Origin: Apus apus
Lineage: Eukaryota > Chordata > Aves > Apodiformes > Apodidae
Length of the DNA: 64,000 bases
Direction of reading: 5' to 3'
NCBI RefSeq assembly: GCF_020740795.1
Contig: NC_067291.1
Coordinates: 19,767,780-19,831,779, forward strand
Part shown: positions 49,001-61,690 of the stretch, one piece after another
Layout of the letters: each line of letters opens with the position of its first letter
Numbering within the stretch: the stretch's first letter is position 1
Position numbers and translations under genes: made by a program
Notes under the pieces: generated by a model
The model's input: only the letters and a program-made list of their open reading frames with translations
Told to the model about the DNA's origin: nothing
Database searches by the model: none

Positions 49001-51630
49001 CTCTGGGTGGCCTCATGGCAAGTGTATCTCCATTTATTCAGGATCTCTGTGGTTACTTGTTCCTTCAAGCTTTGCAGCACTGACTGGGAGAGGGCAGGGT
49101 AGACCTTGTTTGCATCGCAGGGCTTGAGCATTGTGCTTTGTGGTTGCAGGAGTTGTACCTGCACAAATTTATGGACTTCAGACGGGCTCCTCAGTGAAGG
49201 AGACATCCCAGGGGTGTGTGGTCCAAGCATGGTTCCATTGTCACTTTAACGCTTTTCCAGCATCTCACATCAAGGTGGCAGCAAGGCCCTGGATTCTTTG
49301 CCATTGGTGTTGTCTGTGAGCATAAAAGTGACCTTGGTGAGATGCTGTTGCTGAGAAGCAGGGGATGGCCAAAGTATCTGTGGCCAAACCTTTCCTTTAG
49401 GTGCAGGGTTAAAAGGAATCACAAGTGAATTTTAAACTTACTGGAGCTGTTTCATGGTGCTGATAGCAGAGCCATCACCCATGTTGGGATGAGTAAGGCT
49501 GACCTCACCCCTGACGGCAGACTGGAAGGGCCCAAGTGTTTCTAAAAAAGACAATTTGAACGCCCAGGCCAGTTTCTGCTCTGAGCTACAGCTGTCTAAA
49601 TACAACCATGGTGAAGTCAGTTGAGTTACTTTGAGTTTCTGGTAAATTTTTGGAGCAGAACCTGGCTTTGCCCATGTGTGGAAGACTTCATTTGTAAGAA
49701 AAAGAGGAAAATATGATGGTGGTTGCAAGTGGGGGTTGGAGAATAAGAGTTGGGCTGCCCTGCTCACCATGAATATTTACTGTCCTGCAAGAACTTTCCC
49801 TTCAGAAAGCAGGTTGCCTCAAATAGCTGTGGTCTCTTGCTGAGGGCACTGGGTTAGGATAATAAATGAAAGCAAGCAGCACTTCTCAAAATGCAAGGAA
49901 TGTGAAAATGTTTAAATGATTTAGTACGAGAAAACTTTATTTAAACATTTAATCGAAGAGCGTGCTTTCATCTTTAAAACATTAGTGTTTGAACTCCCAT
50001 CCAAGTTTTTTCCGGACTTTCTTTGCACTTCATCATGCACAACAGAAAGCTGTGCTTTGCAAAGTGAATAAACTTCAGTTCCCCATTTCCATTGGGTGTT
50101 GTCATTGCCTCAAACACACCTAAATGATAGTAGGGGTCTGGGGAGAAACTGTTGATGTTGTTTCCTATGATAGATGGGAAGATCTGCATTTATTTTGAAG
50201 AACTGGAGCTGAGAAACACCATGTCCAAGCAAATCTCATAAAGCTGCACAGCTTTCCATATGGAAACCACCCTGAATGCAGATGTGTCAGTTGGCAAAAC
50301 TACTTTTTTTGTGTTCTAATGTAAGGGAATATTCACCTTGGAGAAGTTCATCTCTGCTGACAATCCCCAGGAGAGCAGCTGCCTTGGGTGGTTGGGACTG
50401 GTTTGGTTGCAGTTGCCTGTGTCATGGAGGGGTGCAGAAGTCAGCTTTGTTTCAAACCTGCCACATAGTATTGGGAAAAAAACCCAATAATTTAGTCTTT
50501 GCAATGGATGTGTGTTAATGGTTGATTTTAGACTTAAAGATACTTTTTAGCTGTATGGTGCTAAATCTGGTGCCTCATTTCAACGAGGAAAATGTCAGGA
50601 CTTCTCTCCATAACCCCACCAACCAGGCAGTAACCCCAAATAAATATTTTAATAACAAAGAGCCTGGAGTAGCACTCACTGCAACAACTCCTTGTACAGA
50701 ACCACGCTCCATTTTGGGGTGAATAAGGGGATTATTCTGGTAATTACTGGTAATTATTTCTGGAGGATTGTGACCTTAGGGCCTCTCAGGTCCAGCTATT
50801 AGCATTAGAAATGTCCCTGTTTGTGTTCCTAAAGCCTCTAAGCGTGCGCTGTGCTGGCCTGCCCGGCTCTGCTGGGGAGATTTATGCTTCCTAAGTACAT
50901 TGTAAAAATTTTATAAAGTAGCTTAAATATTTACACAATAAGCATTTAAGGAAACAGTTATGTCTCCAAAGGAGCTGCTGATCCTTTCAGTCCATCAGAC
51001 CATGGACGTGTTTTGTTGTTGTTGTTTTTTTTAACTGTCTGACCTCCAGAAATGTCTTTTTTTTTCACCTCACTGTTTTTAAGCAGACAAACAAATGGAA
51101 ACTCATACACAGGAACCTATAAATAATGTTAATGACCTGGCTTGTGTCCTCAAAAGTCAGGAAATTTAGGAACATGACAGCAAGCTGGCCCTTAGCTCAC
51201 CAAAGGGTGGAAAGCATAGCTGGGAGGGGGTGGTGCAAGAACAACATGAGTCCTGGGGGTGAGGTGTGTGCCCCCAAATAGGGTGACCAGTTTGGGGAAG
51301 GCCACAGGCACCCAGCCCTGGCAGCAGGCACCTTGCTGGAGGCACAGCAATTGCAAATGCAAGGTCTTGTCTCCGTGCAGGGTTTGGTTTATGACTTGGG
51401 GACTCCTGATGTGAGGTTTGGGGATTCAGGTGAAGCTGGCATTGGGGTCTGTAGGTTGTTTGACATATGGGACATACAAGACAGAGGCAGTTGTTGTATG
51501 GTGGCTTTTGGGGAGACATGAGCATCTCCAGCACTTTCACCCTGCCCTTGCAGTTACTGATTAGCCAGTCCTGCACCTCTGCATCAGCACGATCACCTGT
51601 TCTGTTTCATTCAGTGCTGAGATGGGATGG

Positions 51631-51862
51631 ATCACAGAATCCCAGACTGGTTTGGGTTAGAAGGGACCTTGAAGATCATTTAGGCCAGCCCCCAGCCATG
51701 GGCAGGGACACCTTCCACTAGACCAGGTTGCTCCAGACCACATCCAGCCTGCCCTTCAACACTGCCAGGGATGGGGCAGCCACAGCTTCTCTGGGCAACC
51801 TGGGCCAGGCTCTCACCACCCTCACAGCCAAGAATTTCTTCCTAGTATCTCATCTAGGATTC
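51631..51862 (-). mobile_element. CR1 LINE fragment
   Basis: Reverse-complement CR1 beginning with ATCACAGAATCCCAG, the reverse of the 3' octamer end, then GGTTTGGGTTAGAAGGGACC and TGGGCAACCTGGGCC, ending near CTCATCTAGG. The 3' terminus is intact and the 5' side is truncated. Confidence 0.94.
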
Positions 51863-52656
51863 CCATTTGGATGGCAGGAGGTGGAAACCTCACTGTGCTG
51901 GCTGGCAGGGGTTGGGTGCCTGCTCACTCCCCTCCCTGTTGGCACCCACCACCCCTTTCTCTGAGCTTCCTGAGGTACAGAGGGGTTGGTTGTGTCTTTT
52001 TTTTTTCCTCTTTTTTTCCTTGCACGGCAAACGGATGTTTAGATTAGAAAGGAAACAGGATCACTGTTTTCTCTGCTCCTCATGAAGCAAACAGCCCTTC
52101 AAAATAACTCGGGTGTCGTAAGTGCCAGGAAAAATAGCTAAGCCAAAACGTTGTAAGCAAATAATTGGTCTTTTTGTTAAAGGTCTCCTCTTGGGCTCTC
52201 AAGTTTGCATCTTGGAATGGTCATTTTTAGGTTTTGTTTTGAGGTTTTAGCAGTTACTTTCAAAGCCAGCAGATTGAGTACATGGTTCTGCTGATCCCAG
52301 AGTGCTGCTTCCAGGTGATTTCCCTGGGACAGTGGAGCTTTTGGGTGGAAAATCATAATTACTGTAATTCTACAGCTAATATTTGGACCCCCAGTGCCCA
52401 GGACTGGGTGTTACCCAGGAGGAGGTGGCCCCAGAGGACAGTTCCCTCTGGGATGTCTCTGCAGCAGTACCCCACTTTTTGGCCAGCATGATGGAAAGAG
52501 CCTGGCTTCCTAATCCTGCTTGAATTGCTCCAGGCAGGAAAGGTGCTCAGCAGGTTTTGAAAACTGGCTGGAAGGGCAATGCCCTGCCTGCTCCCTGCCT
52601 GCTCCAGTGATGCCAGGGGTGGCTGCAGCTCCAGACCTATCTAATTGTAGAAGCCC

Positions 52657-53000
52657 AGGCTGATTTGCGTGGGAAGAGACCTTAAAGACCATCCAGTCCC
52701 ATCCCCTGCATGGGCAGGGACACCTCCCACTAGACCAGGTTGCTCCAAGCCCCATCCAACCTGCCCTTCAACACTGCCAGGGATGGGGCAGCCACAGCTT
52801 CCCTGGGCAACCTGGGCCAGGGTCTCACCGCCCTCACAGCACAGAATTTCTCCCTCAGATCTCATCTCAATCTTCCCCCATATCCTGTCACTCCAGGCCC
52901 TTGTCCAAAGTCCCTCCCCAGCCTTCTTTGTGGCCTCCTCTGGATGCACTTCAACAGCTCCATGTCCTTCCTATGTTGGGGGTTCCAGAGCTAATCCAGC
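52657..53000 (-). mobile_element. CR1 LINE fragment
   Basis: Reverse-complement CR1, same subfamily as the 23-kb copy and close to it in the shared part. It lacks the octamer end at left and reaches further into the element at right (TGGCCTCCTCTGGATGCA). The long open frame that crosses it is a repeat shadow. Confidence 0.93.
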
Positions 53001-53032
53001 TCCCAGGGCTCCCCAGACATCATCACCCTTCA

Positions 53033-53047
53033 CCCCCCCCCCCCCCC
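53033..53047. repeat. 15-base C run
   Basis: An unbroken C run just right of the CR1 copy that ends near 53000. Its length is likely unstable. Confidence 0.9.
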
Positions 53048-56000
53048 AGTGCTGTACAGGCACTTGGGCCCTTCCAGGGTGGAAAATCCTGGATTTTTGC
53101 AGGTTTGGTGAGTTTGATATAGAGGATGCAGGGCTGGCAGCAGGTCCCACTCCACCTTCATCTCCCTGGGGAAGGGTTCTTCCATGTGATGACTGCAGAC
53201 ACTGTGCTGTGCTGAGGTGGGGAGCAGGGGGAACAGGTACTTTTTTTTTAGGCTTTATTTTATTTTTTCATTTGGAAAAGCAGCCTCTTGCAGTCATGCA
53301 GTCACAGTTAAAATTAGGTTTAAATTACAGGCCTGGCTGTGGCTTTTTCCCTTTCTTTCAGAATTTTTGCCAACTTGCAATTTACTTAATGAAATCCTGC
53401 TATTCCGTTTAACAGGGATATTTTTTGCAGATGTTGATTTAACCCAGCTTTATAAAATATGTTAACTGTGCAGTTTCTTTCCTATTTTTAACAATTTAAA
53501 GATCTCTAATGCAGGAACTTTGACAGAGTTTATAATGTTGATAGCATTGGTTTGTTTGTACCATGCAAATACCAGGGCTGGACACTGAGGCTTCCACATC
53601 ATCTGCAGCCCCTTCAGGAACAGTCAGAAATGTTGCAATAACGAGCAGAACTTGTCCCAAAGTGGAAACTCTGTTGCTCGTTGGAGCTTTGTGAATGTGT
53701 TTCTGTAAAATGGTTGACTCTGATTTTGCACTCATTTTCACTTCAACTTTCTTACAGGGGGTTCTTTGCATCCATGTGAGTATTTTATGTGTGTATATAT
53801 ATGGCCTGTACGAGACTGGATAAGTGGGATGAGCCTCTTTTAGGCTGCTGACATTTAGGCTGCTGTCAGGCAGCCTTTTTAATGTATAAAACCAAGTGTC
53901 TTTGCCCCCCAACAGCTTGTTTTATATTTTAAAATCAATTTCCCTGGAGGGGGAAGGGAAGACTCCGACATTTCTCTGTGAGCACTTGGCTGTGCTCAGG
54001 TCTGCAGGCTTGGACTCCTTAGCCGTAACAAAGTGTTCTCATGCTCTGTTAATCTCCCTGTCCTTGATTTACAAAGAGCCCGGCCTGCTCTCCTTCCCAT
54101 TTTCCTCTCGATGGGAAAATCACTTACTTTGGTACTGAATTTGCAGAGTTTATAAGTGCAGCCTGTGCTTTGCCCCCCCTGCCTGAAGCGTCTGGTGGAG
54201 GAGTTGTAGCCACGAGCCCTGCAAAGGCCAGCCCTGAAAAGAGCTTTTAAATTTCAGCTGCCCTGTAAGAAAGAGGAGACCTTGTGCAAGAAAGGTGGGA
54301 GGGTTTTTAATCTGAACGAAGACCCTTCTTCATCTCTGCTCCTACACCCACAAATTTCTTTAGCTGGGTTATGTTGAATGAGCATTACTGGAAATGAGGA
54401 GACCCGGAGCTGATGGTGGCAGCGTCTCTGCTGTGTGTCTCTGGCCATGTCTGTGCCATAACTCATTAATCCTTTTCTCTTTGAACATCCTGAGTGAAGC
54501 TGGAATATTGGGGCGTCTGGGATTCATATTAGTGCAACAGGACAGGATGTATCCCATGGAGTTGTGTGTATGTTTTGGTATTTCCCTATTTCCCCCCCTT
54601 TTTTTTTTTTGTAAGAAACTGTGGTTTTTAGAAATGAAAACAACTCCTTCTTGGCCAGTGAGGGTAATTAGCATGAGTCACCTCCACTCTCCATGTGCAA
54701 ATACAGGCTTAGGAATTTTGTCATTTGGGAGATGATTGTGAAGATGCTTTTGGGGACTTTTGGAGGCTGCAGCAATGCTTGTGAATGTGGCACATCTCCT
54801 GTAGATACATTGGTTTTCATCCCCCATCCCCTGCTTCTCCTTTGCACAATTTTTCTTGATTTTCTTGATTTCTAGATTTACAGCCCTGTTCCAGTGAGGA
54901 TGGGAAAAAGATGATGTTTGGTCTTTGGGTGGGTGATCTTAGCCTGTACTACCAGAAGTGCATGCTGTTGTGCTGCATCTGCTCCTCTGGATTACAAATT
55001 TGTGGATTTCACAGAGAAAGGGTCAGGACACCCTTCCCACTGCATCCACCATGGCACTCAGATGACAGAAGGATTGTTACCCATCATGTTCATGGTGGTG
55101 TAGGTCCTCCCTTGAAGCAGAAGGCGCCAGCGTGGCATCCTCACTGCTTCCATGGCAGATATGAGGGACCAGCAACAGAATCCTGAGATGCTTAAGTCAT
55201 TGTTTAGTCTTTGCTTGAAGTGGGAATAAGAGCCCATGGATGCTGGCCACCAGCAATCAGTGGAGCAAGCTGCTCGCTTGGAGTAAGGGCTGGAGTAGAC
55301 CCAGGAAGTGTTTACAGATAAATCCATGAACCAGCTATCGGAAAATCTGGCGAGTGTGGGTGCACACGCATGCACGCATCCCTCTGCACGTTCCTCCTGG
55401 CCCAACAGGAGCCATCCCCATGCTCCCCACCAGCTCTGTGGGACTGGGGACCTGCCTCGGTGGCCACTCACACTGTGTACAAACGCTGTCCCCATTGCTA
55501 GTAATTCCTCTCCAACACATTTGAGCCCCAGGACCTTCCTGTACAGGTTTATCCTTTTAGTGTGACCAAGTTGGCTTGCACATCCAGGGTGGGGAGGATT
55601 GTTTTCCTCACCAGGGGCAAGCTGGCACCCAAAATCCTTTAATTCCCTGTAAAACATGGGCAAATCTGCCACGAGAGAGGACTTGGAAGCAACCACAGGC
55701 AGCGTGACACACGGTGGCAGCCACGAAGCTGTAGCTGTGCCCCTCTCTTGCTCAGGAGTCTTGGGAGAGCTTTGTCAGGAGCAGGATCTTGTGCTTGGGC
55801 CAGTGAGAACAAAGCCTGAATTCCCGTTTCATTCTCAACCTTTTGTCTGCTTCCCATATCTGTGAGGGCACTGATACTGTGCTGGGAAAAAAGTGCCTTT
55901 TTTTAAGGATGCTGGGGGAGAATAACCAGGCAAGGGGAGGCATCGGCCAGAGACCTTCTAAGGTGCAAAGAATGGGGTGGGAAGAGGGACCCACAGCCCA

Positions 56001-59000
56001 TCTGGGTAGCAGCAAGGGTTTGGGAGGTACCAGCGGGGATTTGGGGTGAAAGCCCAAGGTTTTTGTTTCTCAGAGGTCCCAGGTTGGGATCTAGTGGCCA
56101 GACTGCACCCAGGGAGGAGCAAAGCGGCTCATTCCCAGCCCATATGGAGGAAAAACCTTTGACAGGCTCCTGCTGGTGGCCCCCAGGGAGCCTCCCCAGC
56201 CCGGCACTCCTCCGTCGCCGCTTGTTTTCCAGGCTGGTGATAGTTCCCTCAAGCTTTCGCAGTCCTTGATATTTGCGGTGGTGTTGGCATCGAGCCGACA
56301 GACATCTGTCTCCAGCGCCTCGGTCTGCTCCCGAGGATGCTGCTTGTGGCTGTGCAGCCCCCTTGCTTCACAGAAATCAGGGTGGCCTTGGGCTTCCTCA
56401 GCCTTCTCGCTGCTTCTCACGTCGTTCTGCCTCCACTCCCAACACCCCTGGCTTGAATCTGACGGAGATGCGATAGTGGGACCAGGCTGGCTATGGCCTC
56501 CCTCTGGAGGGAGCAGCTTGGGCTGGAGCACAACTTCAGGCCCTCAAAGTATGCTTGATAGTGAAGTCGTATTTGGTTTTGCTTTGATTTTTTCCACCCA
56601 GGAAGCATCTCTTCTCATTTTCTGGTTAGCAGAAATAGAAACAGGGGTGGCCTGCTTCATCTGCCTTGTGCTGGCAGCCCAAAGTTTCCAGCTTTGCTGC
56701 TGGCTTTTTAGGGCAGGTGTTACATGACCAGCCTGGATCATCCAAAGGAGGCCTTGGGTAGGGGAACTGCTGAGTGTTCACCTTCTGGAAATGGCAAATT
56801 TGGGGTGTTATGGTGTGATTTGCGGTTGGGGCTGTGCTGAGGGCAGGGTGAGCGGTGCTGGTGTGCTGCTGGCTGTGTGGCCCACTCAGGGCAGCCCTGA
56901 TATGCCCTGGTATTATCTAACAACTAGAGGGGGAAAAGGGCCTTTTCTTTTCATCTGCTGCTTTTCTTTGGAGGTGTCAGTGTTGGGTGTCCTGTGCTGT
57001 GTCAGTGGTCCTGCTGCCACCAGGGATGCTCCAGTGCATTTGGCAAGTGCTGGGAGTGGGGAGACTTGAGCATCTCCAGGAGCATCGCTGCAGCCATTTT
57101 GGCAATGTCCTCACCAACTCAGCATTCCCAAAATCACCTCAGCGTCCACTCCACCCCAGTATATACCCCTTCATTTAATGCTGGTGTGAACCAGGCAGGG
57201 CTTTGGTTAGGTTACAGCCCAAGCCTAGTGCCTCTGGACTATCACCCTCCAGTTAAGATGATTCCCAGGCTCAGCCAACACCCAGTGTGCTCTGCCTGAG
57301 AGGTGTGATGGAGGTGGAAAGTGGTGTTATTCCTGTTTCTCTTCAGAGGGACCTGCTAATTAGTTGCTGCTTTTAAAATGCTTTGAAGCCCTCAGCCGAA
57401 ACTCCATTATGAGTGAGAACTATTATTATTTATTTATACCATTTTCCAGAGTCTCTTCTCCACTGCGGGATGTTCCCATTTGAGCAGATTCTTTCCCTTC
57501 CCCGAGGACATCAGTCGGGATTTCACAGAGCACCTAAAATTGCTCTGCAAAGCCCAAACGGCTTTGAAAAGGGAGAAAGGGAGCTCAGGAGGTCCAGCAG
57601 GACTTGGCCAGTCCAGGTTCTGCCCCACCAGCCCAGTCAGATGCAGTTGGTGTAGCCAGGATTGCAGGAACCAGCCCCTGGATTAATTAATAGCGAGGGC
57701 TGGCCCAGAGCCAGGCGGGAGCGGCGCAGGGAGGGGAGCGTTGGACGTTGAAAGGGAAATCTGCTGTCGGGGTGATTTATGGGGTGATTTCTCCCAGATT
57801 CTCTGCATTTTTCAGGCTCTGGCAGAAAAAAAAAAAAAAAAACAAAACGATTGTGTATAGATAGTTATTTGGAGGAACCGAAAACGTGCAAGTTCTCAAC
57901 CTACAAAGGAGGAAAAAAAAAGGGATTTTTTTTTTTCCCCATTTTCTTGCCCCCAGGCTGACAGCAGAAAAAAGCCAAGCCCAGTGAGACAGTGCACAGA
58001 AGACTGTGAGCAAACCTGATTTTACAGAAGATCAGTTAATGGAGACCTTCCCCCTGTCCTATCCCCGGTGTCCTTCACCAGGTTGTTTCTCTCCCCCTTT
58101 CTTCAGCTGGTTGGGGTGCAGGGTGGCAGCGAGGGGGCTGCGGGTGCTCCCGGAGGTGCCGAGCGTGGTGCCAGGATTTTTGTCAAGCTTGGGTTTACCC
58201 AGGGCTTGTTTCCAACAGTGGAGAAGTCTCAGCCAAATTCTGGTTGATGACAGGTCTGGTGCTTTCATAATTGGCAGCCCATGTAGGTGATTACGTTTTG
58301 GGCTCCTTTTGAAGATGTATTTACATTGTTGTGTTAACTTTTACATGCTGGAGATAAAGCAGTTATGTGCCCAGCCCAGGAACTTTGAAGCAATGAATGT
58401 GACTGTGAGCAAGAGATGATACGGGGACTGTTCCACTCAAAAAAAGTCCAAACACCTAGATCTCTTGGAAACGTTGGCTTTTAGGAGTAACACATAAAAA
58501 TGTCAGTGAAAAATACCTGAGTTGGGCTTTTCCAGGTGTTTTTTTTTTGCTTTCTAAGACTTTTCACCCTTGGCTGAAAAGACTTTTGTAAACCATGCAG
58601 GGGAGCTGGGAAAAAAAAAACCTGCTAAAATACCTTCAAGTCATGTTCTGGACTGAGTGTTTAATGGCCAGAGAAGGGACTTCAGAAACAAACTCCTTGA
58701 GTTCAGCTTGAAAAAAAGCTAACTGATGCTGGCTTACAAAACTAAACATGCCGTGTGTTTTTCTTTGAGGGATATAAAAAAAATGAGCATGAGCTGATGA
58801 TTTTGCAAAGCGGTTTCTTTTATGCAGAGAAAATTGTTTTTCATCCTAATTCTTGGCATTGGCTCCTGCCCTGTGTTGCTGTTTCTTGGGCTGCCATGGT
58901 AATGTCCCCCTTCCCCCCAGGCCTCTCCACACACCTCTTCTACTGGCTCTGTTGCCCATCAGACCCTTTTTTTGAACTCATTTAATGAATTAGCCCAGCA

Positions 59001-61529
59001 CAAGTGTTCTTCTGAGTTAATCATCTACTGGGTTGATGAGTTAAATCAGCTCACGGAAGGAGACTGAGGAGCACTAAAGCTCTGCTCCAAGGTAGAAGCT
59101 GGAAGAGGAGGAGATGAAGGATGAGGAGTAAGAACATAGAGATCCGCAGTGGGTATGATGGTAGTGAGGGCTCTTTTTAAGCTGTCGTGGTGCTTTCTTT
59201 GGTGTTGTTTTCTGCCAGATTAACTAGTTGGTCTTGGTGACTGCACAACAGCCATGTCCAACATGAGGAACATGCTAGTAACCATGCTGGGGTTGGAGGA
59301 GTTAGGACCCTTTTGGCCACAGCAGTGGTGACACCACATTAGTTTTAATATGAAATAATGTTCTTATTCAGAGACATGAGCTGGGCTGAATCTTTATGTC
59401 TCTCAGCAGAGCAGACCAGCACCCAGGAGAGAGTTTCATGCTCTCCAGTATGGGGGAAGGTCTAGGACTGCTGTCCCTGTGGCTGACCTCTGTCATTAGC
59501 TGGGGAGCTGGTGACAGCTTTTTCAGGGTCGGTCTCTGTGAATCAGGGAGCAAGTTTGTCTTGGTTGAGGCTGAGACATGTAAGGATCCTCAGCTCATTC
59601 TGGGCCTTAAGAAGAAGGTCCAGGAAGAGCCTAGGGCAGCCCACCCTCCTGCTTGCACCCAGCTGCCATCTCTTTGAAGAAGCTCGTTGTCCTGCTGTAA
59701 CACACAGTTTCTTGCTTTATCAGAGAAACAAAGAGTTATTAGAAAACGAGACTAAACTGTCCTTGTCCTTGTCAGGACTTTCCGACTTTTGCTGGGGGAC
59801 AGGATGGAGAACCTCCTGCTTCCTCTGCTCCTCTAGTGTCCCCAGGGCCACCTCAGGATGGCAGCCCAGGTCCTGCTCAGCCTCCTGCCTTCATTTGCAG
59901 CTTAATTGTTGCCTGAAATATAGATGGTGGAGCCAATGGTGGAGCACTCCCATGGGCTGCCAGAGGAGCTGCTGGCTGAGCAGCTCACCAACAGCTGCAG
60001 CTCCTCCGGGGGTGGGAAGGTGCCTTCAAAGTCCCAGCCCACTGCTCCTAGAGAGGATGGACAGCCAGATGGTGGCCAGTTTGTGGCCACATGTCCCCAG
60101 GGCATCTGCTCAGCTTCTCCCCTTCTCTCTAAGTAGGGTCTCATGCCAGGGCTGGTGGTGGCACGGGGTGTCCAGGGGGCCACAGAGATGCATTCCAGCT
60201 GAAATGTGTAAGGCCAAGGTATTTTAAGTGTATTGGCTTAACGAAAATGGTGGTGAGCTTTGCTGGGGCAGATTGACAATCAATTTCTTCTCTTTTTTTG
60301 CAGAGCCATAAAAATTCCATTTCTGCTGTGGAAAGTTTTAACCCCTTCCTTATCCTGGAACTTGTTTTAAGGGTATTAATGGGGGATTATTTTAGCCAGT
60401 GGCTCCCCAGTGAACTGTTACAAGATTTCTGGGGGAATGTGTGTGCGTTTTGTGCTGGGCTTTTTATCTGGACCTTGTTTTAGTGACCTCTGTGTGGCTG
60501 TAACCATCCTTCTGCCATGCTCCTGTGGGGTGGGTCATGTCAGCATGTGTCTGTGCTATGGCAGAGGGGAGAAAAAAGACATAGCAGCTGTCTAATACTA
60601 AAGAATGAAACTGAATAAAGACCTTAACCATTGAGAGAGGGTGTAACTGAGCTCCATGGCCAGAGGAGCAGTATGCTACCCTGAGACAGGTGTACAGGAG
60701 GGTAGGACATGAAAATAGGGGGTAAGGACACCGTTGGATGTCCTGCTTCATCTCTTCAGGTGCCCGGTTGGGCACTCTAGTCCCCATCATGTTTGGAGTA
60801 TGCAATGTTTTGGGTTTTTTTAACTTGTGTGGCCATCTTAAATGTGTTTTGAAAGCCCCTGAGAGTGGTTTGGGGTTTTGGGGAGGAAAGGAGGGCTGGC
60901 ATCACCCGTTTCCTCAGGGTCTCTGCTTGGAAAAACAACACGGCACCACTTGTGACTGTTTCATCTGTGCAAAAATGGGAATATTCCTCAAAGTACCACA
61001 GCAAACTCCCCCTCTCAGCCCTCTTCCCTTAAGCAGCAAGGTCTTACTTGCAGCCATATGTTGTGGGGGCCATTTGACCTGCTGAGAGGAGGTTTGGTGG
61101 CTTGGGAAGAGCCAAAGCATGAATCAGAGAGATTTTAATGGTGTGTTTTGTGATCTGCCCATGTTTTCCATCCTGCTTTTAAGTGCAACATCAGTGCAGG
61201 GTTTTGTTTTGGAAAAAGGCATCTTTCTTTTCTCTTTTAATGCACTGCTTTGAACTTTACTGGCATAGAGCACTCTCAAGTCACAAATAATCTAAAACCT
61301 CAAGTTATTTTCTTTACCTCCACACTGCAGGGACCGAAAGCAGCAGTGCTGCGAACGCCACAGGGATGTACAGAATTTGCTCTTTTCATTGATTCCCATA
61401 CCCGGATTCCTTCTCCCTGAGCCATAGCAAGACTCTTTTCCCATTCAGTTCTGGTTTTGATTCTCCATCTTGCTTCCTATCTCTTTTTTTTTTTTAATCT
61501 TAAATAATTTGATTTTCCTTTGGGGATGT

Positions 61530-61690
61530 GTCTGCTGCGAGGCATTGCCGCGGCGGGGGAAACGGCGGCTCAGAGGAACGAGTAAACAAGAGCCAGAGTT
61601 TCAGCTGGTCCATCTGATCAATAAAAGTGGCTTTGATGGGAGAGATAGCCCTGACGCCAGCCTAAACGTAGCTGGGAGAAGTTGTAGCTG
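61530..61690. promoter_or_regulatory. candidate intronic regulatory stretch
   Basis: A short CpG-bearing segment (GCATTGCCGCGGCGG) adjoins GATCAATAAA, GGAGAGATAGCC and AACGTAGC within 160 bases, unlike the CpG-poor flanks. GATA-like and forkhead-like cores are visible. Function is unproven. Confidence 0.25.

Noticed and set aside
52669..53412. 247-codon plus-strand open frame
   Set aside because: Its first part is reverse-complement CR1 and the middle crosses a C run, so it is a repeat artefact.
55058..55696. 212-codon minus-strand open frame in intron 3
   Set aside because: No conserved motif seen and overlapping frames on both strands. Most likely chance.
59511..60227. 238-codon plus-strand open frame in intron 3
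   Set aside because: No family recognised, serine-rich low-information composition, and no flanking splice signals that fit the SMAD6 phase.
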